Positions 25,535-34,455 of a stretch of 64,000 nucleotides of DNA are shown in pieces. The DNA is from Bacillota bacterium LX-D (lineage in GTDB: Bacteria > Bacillota > DUOV01 > Zhaonellaceae): the NCBI GenBank assembly GCA_031628995.1, contig JAVLUO010000011.1:1-64000 (forward strand). Reading direction: 5' to 3'. A program made the position numbers and the translations under genes. The notes beneath the pieces were generated by a model. It made no database searches, was not told where the DNA came from, and saw only the letters and a list, made by a program, of their open reading frames with translations. How positions within the stretch are numbered: position 1 is the stretch's first letter; each line of letters begins with the position of its first letter.

Positions 25535-26126
25535 TTTAATTAAAAAATTTTTTTGCTTTCTTTTTAATTATATTTGTCATTGGGAAGTGAAGGGCAAACA
25601 AAACTTTCCGCAACAGGGACCAGTTTTAGTTTTAGCAAATCATAGAAGTTTGTGGGATCCCATAGCAGTAGCAGCATCTTTAGATAGGCCAGTTCATTTT
25701 ATGGCGAAAGAGGAACTATTTAAAGTTCCTCTTTTAGGCATGCTGCTGAAAGTAGTTGGTACTTTTCCGGTGAAACGTCAAAAATCTGACCGTGCTGCCT
25801 TAAAAACAGCACTACAAGTGTTGCATAACCAGGAAGTCCTAGGTATGTTCCCAGAAGGAACTAGAAGTAACAGCTATGAATTACTTCCTTTTCACTCTGG
25901 AGCAGCTTTGATTGCTTTGCGTACGGGAGCACCCATACTGCCAGTAGCATGCATTGGTACTAAAAATATTTGGGAAAAAGGCGCATTTCATTCTTTTAAA
26001 GTAATAATTGGAGAAGTCATATATTTAAATGAACATGTCATAATGGATGGTACAGAAATTGACCAAGGTACCCAATTATTACAGGATACTATCTCTGCTA
26101 TGCTTAAATCTGTTGAAGGTAATTAA
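25524..26126 (+). CDS. plsC: 1-acyl-sn-glycerol-3-phosphate acyltransferase
   Basis: PlsC acylates lysophosphatidic acid to phosphatidic acid at the membrane. The protein is about 200 residues with an N-terminal hydrophobic segment (LIKKFFCFLFNYICH). Its acyltransferase motifs are NHRSLWDP (HX4D), FMAKEELFKVPLLG, FPEGTRS and a late LPVACIGT. ATG 25524 is preferred because AAGGG lies 8 bases upstream; an in-frame GTG at 25515 would sit on that site. Confidence 0.92.
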   Translation: MIYNLIKKFFCFLFNYICHWEVKGKQNFPQQGPVLVLANHRSLWDPIAVAASLDRPVHFMAKEELFKVPLLGMLLKVVGTFPVKRQKSDRAALKTALQVLHNQEVLGMFPEGTRSNSYELLPFHSGAALIALRTGAPILPVACIGTKNIWEKGAFHSFKVIIGEVIYLNEHVIMDGTEIDQGTQLLQDTISAMLKSVEGN

Positions 26127-26304
26127 CCTTTAAGTATTAAATTTGTGCTTAGGTGGTTTATCGATTAATTATAGCCTTTATTGTGTACAGTTTGTGGTGT
26201 TTTTAATTAAAATTGCAGGAATTTTATTATTTTCCACGAAAAATTAATAATGTTTGGCAAAATGTTATAAACTAGATACAGAATTATTTTAAGTTGGTGA
26301 ACAG

Positions 26305-28266
26305 ATGCTACATATTATTGTTGCTAAAAAATCGGGTTTTTGCTATGGTGTTCGTCGTGCTTTAAAATTGACCGAAGGTGCACTTCGTAGTTGCAAAAAA
26401 CCCGTTTATACATATGGCCCTTTAATTCATAATCGCCAAGTAGTTGAAAAGCTAGCACAGCAAAATATTTTAGCATTAGATAATTTGGAGGTTATTAAGG
26501 AAGGGTGCATTGTTATACGTTCCCATGGAGTTAGTCCAAAAGTAAAAAAATCATTAGAGGAAAAGGTTCATGTTATTGATGGAACTTGTCCCTATGTTGC
26601 GAAAGTACAAAAAATTATACCTGAACTGCAAAATCAAGGGTATCAAGTCGTAATTTTAGGGGATAGATTACACCCAGAGGTACAGGGGTTAGTGGGTTGG
26701 TCTGATAGCCAAGCAATTGTTGTGGAGAGTATTGATGATGCTTTAGAATTAAAAGCGTTTCCCAAAATTGCTTTAGTCGCACAAACTACCCAGCAACAAA
26801 AAAATCTGCAGGCCATAGCTGACATTTTAAATAACAAATGCAAGGAATTTCAAGTTTTCAACACTATTTGCCTAGCAACAAAGGAAAGGCAGGAAGAAGC
26901 TCGGAAATTAGCTGAGAATGTTGATGTAATGTTGGTTGTTGGCGGCAATAATAGTTCTAACACTAAAAAATTAGCAAGTATTTGCCTGAGCACTGGGACT
27001 CCTACATATCAGATTGAGGATGCTTCGGAGTTACAGTCTCAGTGGTTTTTAAATATAAAGACAGTAGGGGTTGCCGCTGGTGCTTCTACGCCAGATTGGA
27101 TTATTGAGGAGGTTGTACAAAAGATGGAAGAGTTTAACGATGTAAAAGAAATTCAAAAAGGTGATATCGTGGAAGGAACCGTTGCCCAAATTAAGGACAA
27201 CGAGGTTTTGCTAGATTTTGGTGGTAAATCTGAGGGAGTAATACCTCTAACGGAATTATCTATAAAGAATATAGCTCATCCAGCAGAAGTTCTAAAAGTT
27301 GGCGATAAGGTTACAGCCCTAGTTATACGTGTGGAAAACGAAGAGGGGCATTCTGTATTGTCAAAGAAAAGAGTTGATCGACAATTAGCTTGGGATCGAT
27401 TGGCATCTGCTCTGGAAAATCAGGAAGAAATTTCGGCTGAAGTAACAGAAGTTGTCAATGGAGGAGTTTTAGTAGATGTTGGAATAAGGGGTTTTGTTCC
27501 TGCATCTTTACTGGAAAGAGGTTATGTGGAAGATTTAAAGTCATACGTTGGTAAAAAGTTAAGATTAAGAGTCATTGAAATTGACAAGGAAAAAAACAAA
27601 GTTGTATTATCTCAAAAAGCAATTTTGGATGAAGAATTTAATCGTTTACGGGTAGAAACATTGAATAATTTAAACGTTGGAGAAATTCGTAAAGGAATTG
27701 TGCGACGTTTAACGGATTTTGGTGCCTTTGTGGATATTGGTGGCGTTGATGGATTGCTACATGTTTCTGAAATAGCCTGGAACAGAATAGACCATCCCAG
27801 AGAAGTTTTACATGAGGGACAAGAGGTTGAGGTTAAGATTTTGAAAGTAGATCGAGAAAAAGGCAAAGTTTCTCTGAGCATCAAAGAAGCATTGCCTAAC
27901 CCATGGGATAAAGTAGCAGAAAAATATAAAGTAGGTGCTATTGTTCATGGAAAAGTACTTAGAATAGCACCCTTTGGTGTTTTTGTAAGTTTAGAACCCG
28001 GTGTTGAGGGTCTTGTTCATATTTCCCAACTGGCAAACCACCATGTAAATAAAGCAGAAGAAGTAGTTAGTATTGGCCAAGAACTAGAGTTAAAAGTACT
28101 AAATGTTGACTTAAATGCTCAAAAAATTGGTTTAAGCTTAAAAGCTGTTCAGAATGATCGGGAAAAGAAAGTTCAAGAAGAAGTTTTAAGAGAATATAAG
28201 ACAAATGAAACCAATGTTACGTTGGGAGACGTTTTTGGTGACTTATTTACAAAAAAGCATGAATAA
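26305..28266 (+). CDS. ispH: 4-hydroxy-3-methylbut-2-enyl diphosphate reductase fused to ribosomal protein S1 domains
   Basis: Residues 1-281 are IspH (LytB), the last enzyme of the MEP isoprenoid pathway. The three cluster cysteines are visible in SGFCYGVRRAL (C13), DGTCPYVAKVQ and NTICLATKERQEE. Residues about 283-653 hold four S1 RNA-binding repeats, starting near IQKGDIVEGTVAQI, ISAEVTEVVNGGVLV, LNVGEIRKGIVRRLTDFGAFVDIGG and VGAIVHGKVLRIAPFGVFV. This IspH-S1 fusion is known in Clostridia; why the two are joined is unclear. It is followed without a gap by fni, the next isoprenoid enzyme. Confidence 0.95.
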   Translation: MLHIIVAKKSGFCYGVRRALKLTEGALRSCKKPVYTYGPLIHNRQVVEKLAQQNILALDNLEVIKEGCIVIRSHGVSPKVKKSLEEKVHVIDGTCPYVAKVQKIIPELQNQGYQVVILGDRLHPEVQGLVGWSDSQAIVVESIDDALELKAFPKIALVAQTTQQQKNLQAIADILNNKCKEFQVFNTICLATKERQEEARKLAENVDVMLVVGGNNSSNTKKLASICLSTGTPTYQIEDASELQSQWFLNIKTVGVAAGASTPDWIIEEVVQKMEEFNDVKEIQKGDIVEGTVAQIKDNEVLLDFGGKSEGVIPLTELSIKNIAHPAEVLKVGDKVTALVIRVENEEGHSVLSKKRVDRQLAWDRLASALENQEEISAEVTEVVNGGVLVDVGIRGFVPASLLERGYVEDLKSYVGKKLRLRVIEIDKEKNKVVLSQKAILDEEFNRLRVETLNNLNVGEIRKGIVRRLTDFGAFVDIGGVDGLLHVSEIAWNRIDHPREVLHEGQEVEVKILKVDREKGKVSLSIKEALPNPWDKVAEKYKVGAIVHGKVLRIAPFGVFVSLEPGVEGLVHISQLANHHVNKAEEVVSIGQELELKVLNVDLNAQKIGLSLKAVQNDREKKVQEEVLREYKTNETNVTLGDVFGDLFTKKHE

Positions 28267-29326
28267 TAACAATTTAAGAGAAAAAAGAAAACTTGATCAT
28301 ATTAAACTTGCTTTAGAACTTCCGACAGGGCCAGTAGAAAATGGATTTTCTGACATACATCTTATTCATAATGCGTTGCCTGAAGTAAATTATGCTGATG
28401 TAGATCTTACTTGTACATGGCTTGGTAAAAGATTAAAGGCTCCTCTTATAATTAATGCTATTACAGGTGGAGCTCAAGAAACACAGAGTATAAATGGGGC
28501 TTTAGCAAGGACAGCAGGAAAATTAGGAATTGCTATGGCTGTTGGTTCACAGACATCAGCATTAAATAATAATGAATTGAAAAAAACTTATAGTATTGCC
28601 CGACAGGAAAATCCTGCCGGGTTATTGTTAGCCAATGTAGGAGCTCTCGTTTCTTGGGAAAAAGCTCTAAGTGCAGTTGAAATGATTGAAGCTGATGGAT
28701 TACAAATTCACCTTAATTCACTTCAAGAATTGCTTATGCCGGAAGGAGATAGATCTTTTAAGGGAATTTTACACAATATTGCAGAAATAATCGCCAGATG
28801 CCCTGTTCCAGTAATAGTTAAGGAAGTAGGATTTGGAATTTCAATGGATGTAGGCCGCAGCTTATTTGAAGTAGGTGTTAAAGAGATAGATATTAGTGGT
28901 TTAGGTGGTACAAACTTTGCTGCCATTGAAATAGCTAGGTCAAAGCAAAAGTTTACCGAGGATTTCATAACTTGGGGAATTCCAACTGCCAAAAGCATAC
29001 TGGAAATAGCAAATTTAAATTTGCCTTTACAAATAATTGCTTCAGGTGGTATTGTTAATGGAATAGAAATTGCAAAAGCATTACGAATTGGAGCAACTAT
29101 GGTTGGAATAGCAGGAAGAGCCTTGAAATTCTTATTAGAAAAAAATGAAGCAGATTTATATTCATATATTGAGGATATAATTACTGAATTGAAAATGACC
29201 TTACTCTTAACCGGCAGTGAGAACATTAAGTGCTTCCGTGATGTTCCTATAGTTGTTACGGGTGATACTGTTGAATGGATTAAACAGAGAAAGCTAAACT
29301 TAAGACATTTGAATATTAATGTATGA
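28259..29326 (+). CDS. fni: type 2 isopentenyl-diphosphate delta-isomerase
   Basis: Fni (IDI-2) is an FMN enzyme interconverting IPP and DMAPP. The protein is about 355 residues. It has the conserved start REKRKLDHIKLALEL, the FMN-phosphate region APLIINAITGGA, AVGSQTSALNN, QIHLNSLQELLMPEGDR, VKEVGFGIS and ASGGIVNGIEIAKAL. ATG 28259 overlaps the ispH stop by 8 bases, giving coupling to the other isoprenoid gene. A longer frame beginning inside ispH is not supported. Confidence 0.93.
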   Translation: MNNNNLREKRKLDHIKLALELPTGPVENGFSDIHLIHNALPEVNYADVDLTCTWLGKRLKAPLIINAITGGAQETQSINGALARTAGKLGIAMAVGSQTSALNNNELKKTYSIARQENPAGLLLANVGALVSWEKALSAVEMIEADGLQIHLNSLQELLMPEGDRSFKGILHNIAEIIARCPVPVIVKEVGFGISMDVGRSLFEVGVKEIDISGLGGTNFAAIEIARSKQKFTEDFITWGIPTAKSILEIANLNLPLQIIASGGIVNGIEIAKALRIGATMVGIAGRALKFLLEKNEADLYSYIEDIITELKMTLLLTGSENIKCFRDVPIVVTGDTVEWIKQRKLNLRHLNINV

Positions 29327-29340
29327 AAAGTAAGATTTTA

Positions 29341-29370
29341 AAGACTGATGTATAACATTAGTCTTTTTTT
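29341..29370 (+). terminator. intrinsic terminator after fni
   Basis: AAGACTGATG and CATTAGTCTT form a 10-bp stem with one wobble pair and a TATAA loop, followed by seven T residues. The group II intron begins within three bases of the T run. Confidence 0.9.
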
Positions 29371-29371
29371 A

Positions 29372-30003
29372 GTTTGCCCGGCATGTTTGCTGAGCCGATG
29401 GGCTGAAAGAAACCCTATCGCCTAACCGGCAGGAAGATAACTCGTAAGCAAGGGCGTCACCGGTAACTGTGGGGTTTGAAGGAAGCCGAAGGGGGAACTT
29501 GGAACATAGCGCAAGCAAACCGAGGTTGGCTAGTCAGGCGGGTAACCATGTAAAAAGTGGGAAAGCCCAAAAGCCGGTAACAGACCGGAGGATAAAACCG
29601 GGAGGACACTGCACCAAGTTGTAGTGAGGCATGAAAGTCCAAAGCTTTTATGTAATGCGAAGGGGCGAAGATAAATCAAAGAATCTGACTGCAGATATAA
29701 ATATTTATGCAAAGAGAAGATAACCGAGGCTGGAATTGCATAGGCGAGGATATAAAGGTCAGTATGAGAAAATATCTATGACAACCCGGCGTAGCTCCGC
29801 AAGCCCATTGAAAAGTATGGCCTTATCAAACAGTTGGTTTAAGGAAATGGGTTAATTGATTTGGAAACATACAATGTCGGCGTTTTGTCTCCCTGCTGCG
29901 AGAAGTAACTGAAGTTTATCAAGAGCCGTATACGAGGCCTGTACGTACGGTTCTGTGAGAAGGTAAAGCCGAAGCAAATTACTTCGGCTTTACCTTACTC
30001 GAT
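29372..30003 (+). mobile_element. ORF-less group II intron (about 630 nt)
   Basis: Domain I features run from GTTTGCCCGGCATG through GGGGTTTGAAGGAAGCCGAAG. Domain V (GAGCCGTATACGAG...ACGTACGGTTC) lies at 29923-29963, and domain VI is an AAAGCCGAAG/CTTCGGCTTT hairpin at 29965-29993. The 3' end is TTACTCGAT at 30003. The last 260 bases are clearly homologous to 46320-46582. No reverse transcriptase is present. The 5' end lacks the usual GTGCG and looks about four bases short compared with the 18137 and 45800 copies, so splicing may be impaired. It sits after the fni terminator. Confidence 0.85.
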
Positions 30004-30099
30004 ATGTACAGAGGTTTTGTATAATTTGACTTTTTAGAGGGAAATCTAACCACTGTATTAGTTAAGTGATTAATAATTTGACGAAAGGAGAGTACTTTT

Positions 30100-30864
30100 A
30101 TGACAGGTTTCCCTGTAGGGATGATTGCATTACTAATAATATCTATACTTGTATATTTTGGTTTAGCACACCGAGTATTAGACAGAATGAGGTTAACTGA
30201 TAAGGCAGCTTTGGTTATTTTATTGGGTATTATTGTAGGAAGTTTTATAAACATACCACTTTATTCAGGACAAACTAATGCTTCGATAAATGTTGGTGGC
30301 GGTATTGTACCGATTGCATTAGCTATTTACGTTCTAAGCAAGGCTGGAACGGCGAAAGAATGGATTAGAGCTATTGGAGCTACCATAGTGACAGCAGCAG
30401 TTGTATATTTTATTAGTTCAACTTTAATGAGTGGAGATCCATGGCAGACAGGAACTGATTTTATTGATCCCCTTTATGTTATTCCAATTGTTGCAGGTTT
30501 AACTGCTTACATAGTAGGTCGTTCTAGACGCTCAGCATTTATTGCGGCTACATTAGGTGTGTTAACACTGGACATTATTTCTTTTATTCGCTTAATTAGT
30601 ACAGGAACTCGAGGCACAATTAATATAGGTGGAGCCGGGGCATTTGATGCCATTATTTTGTCAGGGATTATTGCAGTTTTATTGGCAGAAATAATTGGTG
30701 AAACTAGAGAAAGACTACAGGGAGGTCCTGCCTCAGAAAATAGGCCTTCCGAATTAATTGAAGGGCTGGAAGATATAAAAACAGAAAAGTACGATGCTCA
30801 ACCTGCTTTCAAAAGGGATCTTAAAGATGCTGAGAGAAATGACAAGGAGGAGGGAGAAAAATGA
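30100..30864 (+). CDS. DUF1614 family membrane protein
   Basis: This 254-residue integral membrane protein has about seven hydrophobic segments and a charged, cytoplasmic-looking C-terminal tail of about 45 residues. INVGGGIVPIALAIYVL and the later INIGGAGAFDAIILSGIIAVLLAE are typical of DUF1614, a family of unknown function. An AAAGGAGAG ribosome site lies 8 bases upstream. It overlaps spoIIP by 4 bases, so a sporulation link is suggested by context only. Confidence 0.82.
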   Translation: MTGFPVGMIALLIISILVYFGLAHRVLDRMRLTDKAALVILLGIIVGSFINIPLYSGQTNASINVGGGIVPIALAIYVLSKAGTAKEWIRAIGATIVTAAVVYFISSTLMSGDPWQTGTDFIDPLYVIPIVAGLTAYIVGRSRRSAFIAATLGVLTLDIISFIRLISTGTRGTINIGGAGAFDAIILSGIIAVLLAEIIGETRERLQGGPASENRPSELIEGLEDIKTEKYDAQPAFKRDLKDAERNDKEEGEK

Positions 30865-32075
30865 AAGTAAACAAAAAAGTTCGAATATCATTGATATTAT
30901 CAATGTTTATTCTGGGCAGTTTCTTTTTGGGAAAAGTAGCTCAAAACTATTATAAGCAAACGCAACAAGATGCTGCTGTAATAAATTTACCTGGAATAGG
31001 ATTTTGGGAAAATGAAAGGGAAGATGGCGGATATTTTACTATTGTAGATCAAAAAGGTAAGATACTTGATAAAACTGCACGAGTCGTGTATGTGGGAGAT
31101 CGATTTATAGCAGAAGATAATAAAGAATATAGAATTGACAAAATTGTTAAGGATCGGGCAATAGCAACATTAATTGCTCAGGATGCGTTAGCGGGGTTTC
31201 ATAACTTAAGTTTACCAGTTGATACAAAAAATAATAGTAATAATTTAATAGCAATCTACCACACACACTCAGCTGAATCTTATGTACCTACTGATGGGAC
31301 GGATAGTATTCCGGGTAATGGTGGAATTTTTAAAGTAGGTGACACGGCAACAGCTACTTTTGAACGAGAGGGTCTTGCTGTAGAGCATAGTAAAAGATCT
31401 CACGAACCGAGAGATTCCCAGGCATATATTCGTTCTCGCCGAACGGCCGTTCAACTGTTAAAAGATCGACCGGCAGCAATTATTGATATTCACCGTGATG
31501 GTGTTCCTGATCCAGATTTCTATAAAGGAAAAATTTCAGGTAACTCTTTAGCTAAAATCCGTATAGTAGTAGGAAGACAAAATCAAAATATGCAGGCTAA
31601 TTTAGATTTTGCAAAGCAGGTAAAAGCTGGAATAGATAAAATTTATCCTGGCCTTGTAAAAGGCATTTTTATGGCAAAAGGAAATTATAATCAGGATTTA
31701 TCGCCTCGTTCTATGCTAATTGAAGTAGGTACCCATACTAATGATAGATATAGGGCGGAAAATGGTATAAAACTATTTGCTGATGCTCTACCTCAAGTAT
31801 TAGGTTTATCAACAGGTACAACTACACCTAATCAAACTGGTTATACAAAAACTCCTGCCAATAAAGGTGACTGGTCAGCTTTATGGTGGGTGTTAGGGAT
31901 AGCTTTAATAGGTGGTGCTGCCTTTTTATTCATTAGCACAGGCAGTCTTAAAGGAGCTGCTGATAAGCTTAGACAATTCTCATCTACGGAATGGGCAAAC
32001 TTTTTAGGTAGTTTACCAAGGAAAAGAAATAATGAAGATAAAATAAGAAAGGAAGAAGACCTGAACAAAAAGTAA
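30861..32075 (+). CDS. spoIIP: stage II sporulation protein P
   Basis: SpoIIP is the amidase/endopeptidase that, with SpoIID and SpoIIM, thins septal peptidoglycan during engulfment. The 404-residue protein has an N-terminal signal/membrane segment (ISLILSMFILGSFFLG). The catalytic domain begins NLIAIYHTHSAESYVPTDG (zinc His), with IIDIHRDGVPD, IRIVVGRQNQN and SPRSMLIEVGTHTNDRYRAENG. A second hydrophobic stretch near residue 350 (WWVLGIALIGGAAFLFIST) is unusual in position for a secreted domain and may anchor the C-terminus. The start overlaps the DUF1614 gene. Confidence 0.93.
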   Translation: MKVNKKVRISLILSMFILGSFFLGKVAQNYYKQTQQDAAVINLPGIGFWENEREDGGYFTIVDQKGKILDKTARVVYVGDRFIAEDNKEYRIDKIVKDRAIATLIAQDALAGFHNLSLPVDTKNNSNNLIAIYHTHSAESYVPTDGTDSIPGNGGIFKVGDTATATFEREGLAVEHSKRSHEPRDSQAYIRSRRTAVQLLKDRPAAIIDIHRDGVPDPDFYKGKISGNSLAKIRIVVGRQNQNMQANLDFAKQVKAGIDKIYPGLVKGIFMAKGNYNQDLSPRSMLIEVGTHTNDRYRAENGIKLFADALPQVLGLSTGTTTPNQTGYTKTPANKGDWSALWWVLGIALIGGAAFLFISTGSLKGAADKLRQFSSTEWANFLGSLPRKRNNEDKIRKEEDLNKK

Positions 32076-32094
32076 TTTAATGTTTAAATTTAAT

Positions 32095-32116
32095 GCCGGG
32101 GAAAGCTCCGGCTTTT
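32095..32116 (+). terminator. intrinsic terminator after spoIIP
   Basis: GCCGGGG and CTCCGGC form a 7-bp stem with one wobble and an AAAG loop, followed by TTTT. Confidence 0.8.
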
Positions 32117-32141
32117 ATTAACTAACTAATAGGTGAAAACG

Positions 32142-32603
32142 ATGAACATTATTTATCACTGCTTTGGAGGTGCCCATTCTTCAGTTACGGCGGCAGCAAT
32201 ACATTTAGGGTTGCTTTCAACTACACATATTCCATCTGTTACTGAATTAATGAAAGTACCTTTCTTTGATTATCAAATAAACGCTGATCATGGGCAATTT
32301 CGTTTAATGGGAACTGACGAATTGGGCAATAAAGTTTTTTTTATAGGTCGCAGAAACTTAGCAGTTAATTTTGAAATTTTAATTAAAGGGTTAGTGGAAA
32401 TGAATAATCTGTCGCAAAAGGACTTTATTCTAATTAATACAATGCCATTAGTTAATTGGAAGATGGTTGTAGGAGGTTTTCTTTCCAGAGGACTTCAAAC
32501 ACCTAGACTTGGACGTCCAATCGTTCTTAAAGGTGTTCAGCATTCTTTTTTTAAATATGTAGGATTAGTAGAAAATGTAAAAAGAATTTACATAAATAAG
32601 TAA
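32142..32603 (+). CDS. DUF3189 family protein
   Basis: This 153-residue protein begins MNIIYHCFGGAHSSVTAAAIHLG, the hallmark of DUF3189, a clostridial family of unknown function. The C-terminus is basic (RPIVLKGVQHSFFKYVGLVENVKRI). ATG 32142 has an AGGTGA site; a GTG nine bases earlier overlaps that site. It is the better conserved of two adjacent family members. Confidence 0.8.
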   Translation: MNIIYHCFGGAHSSVTAAAIHLGLLSTTHIPSVTELMKVPFFDYQINADHGQFRLMGTDELGNKVFFIGRRNLAVNFEILIKGLVEMNNLSQKDFILINTMPLVNWKMVVGGFLSRGLQTPRLGRPIVLKGVQHSFFKYVGLVENVKRIYINK

Positions 32604-32624
32604 TGTATTCGGGAGTGGCATATA

Positions 32625-33047
32625 TTGAAAATAATTTACTATTGTCAAACAGGAAAGTATGGTGCTTTAGCTGCTGCCGGTTTGCATTTGCAAATTATTG
32701 ATAGTAAGATCAGTTATAAAGGATTTCGCAAATACATTAAAGAATATAATATAAAACCTTATTTAACATATTATTTCGGAATTGATGGGGATGGCAACGA
32801 AATCTATGCTTTAGAGGCTAAAATTGAAAAAAAATTAGTACATAAAATACTATATAGCTTTCAAGATACATTTTGTTCAAATAAAGACATTAAGTCCATA
32901 GATGCATTTCCGAAGAATTACTTTTTATTGTTTGTATTATCAAAAATTTTTTCTTTACCTATTTTAAATTGTTTTAATTTTATATTTAATACTTCAATTA
33001 TTTGGATGAATCTTTCATTTATAAAAAAACAAGTGCTTAAGCCTTAA
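32625..33047 (+). CDS. DUF3189-like protein, diverged paralogue
   Basis: This 140-residue protein begins MKIIYYCQTGKYGALAAAGLHLQ and repeats the pattern of the upstream DUF3189 gene, but most later positions have changed. It lacks the basic C-terminal segment of its neighbour and ends in a hydrophobic stretch. TTG 32625 is the start that keeps the family N-terminus. Tandem duplication followed by divergence is likely. Function unknown. Confidence 0.7.
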   Translation: MKIIYYCQTGKYGALAAAGLHLQIIDSKISYKGFRKYIKEYNIKPYLTYYFGIDGDGNEIYALEAKIEKKLVHKILYSFQDTFCSNKDIKSIDAFPKNYFLLFVLSKIFSLPILNCFNFIFNTSIIWMNLSFIKKQVLKP

Positions 33048-33126
33048 AAAGATTGACTTGACTTATGTAAATAATAGATAATTAGTTAATGTGTGTTAAG
33101 GGGTGAGAAAGCTGGCTAAGGAATTA

Positions 33127-34431
33127 ATGGCATGCATTGCTGGTATTATACCTGGCAGTATTGCAGATGAACTACATTTAGAACCAGGGGATAAAGTAGT
33201 GAAAATTAATAATCAAATAATAGAAGATCAAATTATTTATCGATATTTAGAAATTGATGATTATATTGAATTAGAAATTAAGAAATGTAATGGTGAGCAT
33301 TTGGTATATGAAATAGAAAAAGAACTTGATGAAGACTTAGGAATAATTTTTAGCGATGCAACTTTTAACGGTATCAAAAGATGCCAGAATAATTGCATCT
33401 TTTGTTTTGTTGATCAAATGCCAAAAAACTTAAGAAAAAGCTTATATATTAAAGATGACGATTATCGCTATTCCTTTCTTTTTGGTAATTTTATTACTTT
33501 AACAAATTTAAAAGAATGTGACTTAAAAAGGATTGTAGATTTAAAACTAAGTCCCTTGTATGTTTCTGTACATACGACAAACCCAACTCTAAGAGCAAAG
33601 ATATTAGGCAATAAGTCTGCTGGAAGAATCATGGAACAGTTAAAATTTCTAGTAGAAAATGGTATTATAATTCATGCACAGGCTGTTTTAGTACCAGGTG
33701 TAAATGATGGCAAGGAATTAATGCAAACAATAAAGAGTTTAGCATCCTTATGTCCAGGCGTTGCCTCGCTGGCAGTTGTACCTGTCGGTCTTACTAACCA
33801 ACGTCTGGAACTTGAACCTTTACAGACTTTTAATCGAGATAAAGCAGCAGATGTTTTGAAAATAGTTGAAGATTTTCAACATAATTTCTTGTCTGAGCTA
33901 AAAACTAGATTCGTATTTGTTGCTGATGAATTTTTCATTTTAGCAAGGGAAAAATTACCCGAAGATAGTTACTATGAAGATTATTTACAGTTAGAAAATG
34001 GTGTTGGAATTGCACGGTTGTTTATTGATGAGTTTAAAAGGCTCTTAAAAATTACCCAACCTAAAGTTGATAGACATAACCCGATTATAATAGTAACAGG
34101 AAAATCAGCAGAAGATATTTTAAAGGAACTTATTTTGGATTTGCAGAAAATTATTCCAGATATAAATGTAAATGTTTTAGCTTTGGAGAACAATTTTTTT
34201 GGACATACAGTTACGGTGGCAGGTTTACTCACTGGGCAAGATTTAATTAATGGTCTTAACAAAGCCCATCTTGCTAAAAATACTAGAATCTTAATTCCCG
34301 ATGTTATGCTTAAAGACGGGGAATTATTTTTGGATGATTTAAAATTGGGACAGGTACGACAACAACTGCATTATAAATTACAAGTAGTATCGAACACCGC
34401 TAAAGGTTTGCTTGACGCAATCTTGGAGTAA
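33127..34431 (+). CDS. DUF512 radical SAM protein (TIGR03279-like)
   Basis: The protein is about 434 residues. It has an N-terminal PDZ-like segment (AGIIPGSIADELHLEPGDKVVKINNQ), a radical SAM-type motif CQNNCIFCFVDQMP, the conserved KDDDYRYSFLFGNFITLTNL and a C-terminal DUF512 domain. This family commonly precedes der in Firmicutes, as here; its reaction is unknown. ATG 33127 has AAGGA four bases upstream; a GTG at 33103 would add eight residues but has no ribosome site. Confidence 0.85.
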   Translation: MACIAGIIPGSIADELHLEPGDKVVKINNQIIEDQIIYRYLEIDDYIELEIKKCNGEHLVYEIEKELDEDLGIIFSDATFNGIKRCQNNCIFCFVDQMPKNLRKSLYIKDDDYRYSFLFGNFITLTNLKECDLKRIVDLKLSPLYVSVHTTNPTLRAKILGNKSAGRIMEQLKFLVENGIIIHAQAVLVPGVNDGKELMQTIKSLASLCPGVASLAVVPVGLTNQRLELEPLQTFNRDKAADVLKIVEDFQHNFLSELKTRFVFVADEFFILAREKLPEDSYYEDYLQLENGVGIARLFIDEFKRLLKITQPKVDRHNPIIIVTGKSAEDILKELILDLQKIIPDINVNVLALENNFFGHTVTVAGLLTGQDLINGLNKAHLAKNTRILIPDVMLKDGELFLDDLKLGQVRQQLHYKLQVVSNTAKGLLDAILE

Positions 34432-34455
34432 ATATTTAAGATAGGGGCTGATGAA

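Noticed and set aside
29457-29712. Small antisense frames inside the 29372 element
   Set aside because: They fall in folded intron RNA domains and have no ribosome site; no intron-encoded protein motif is present.
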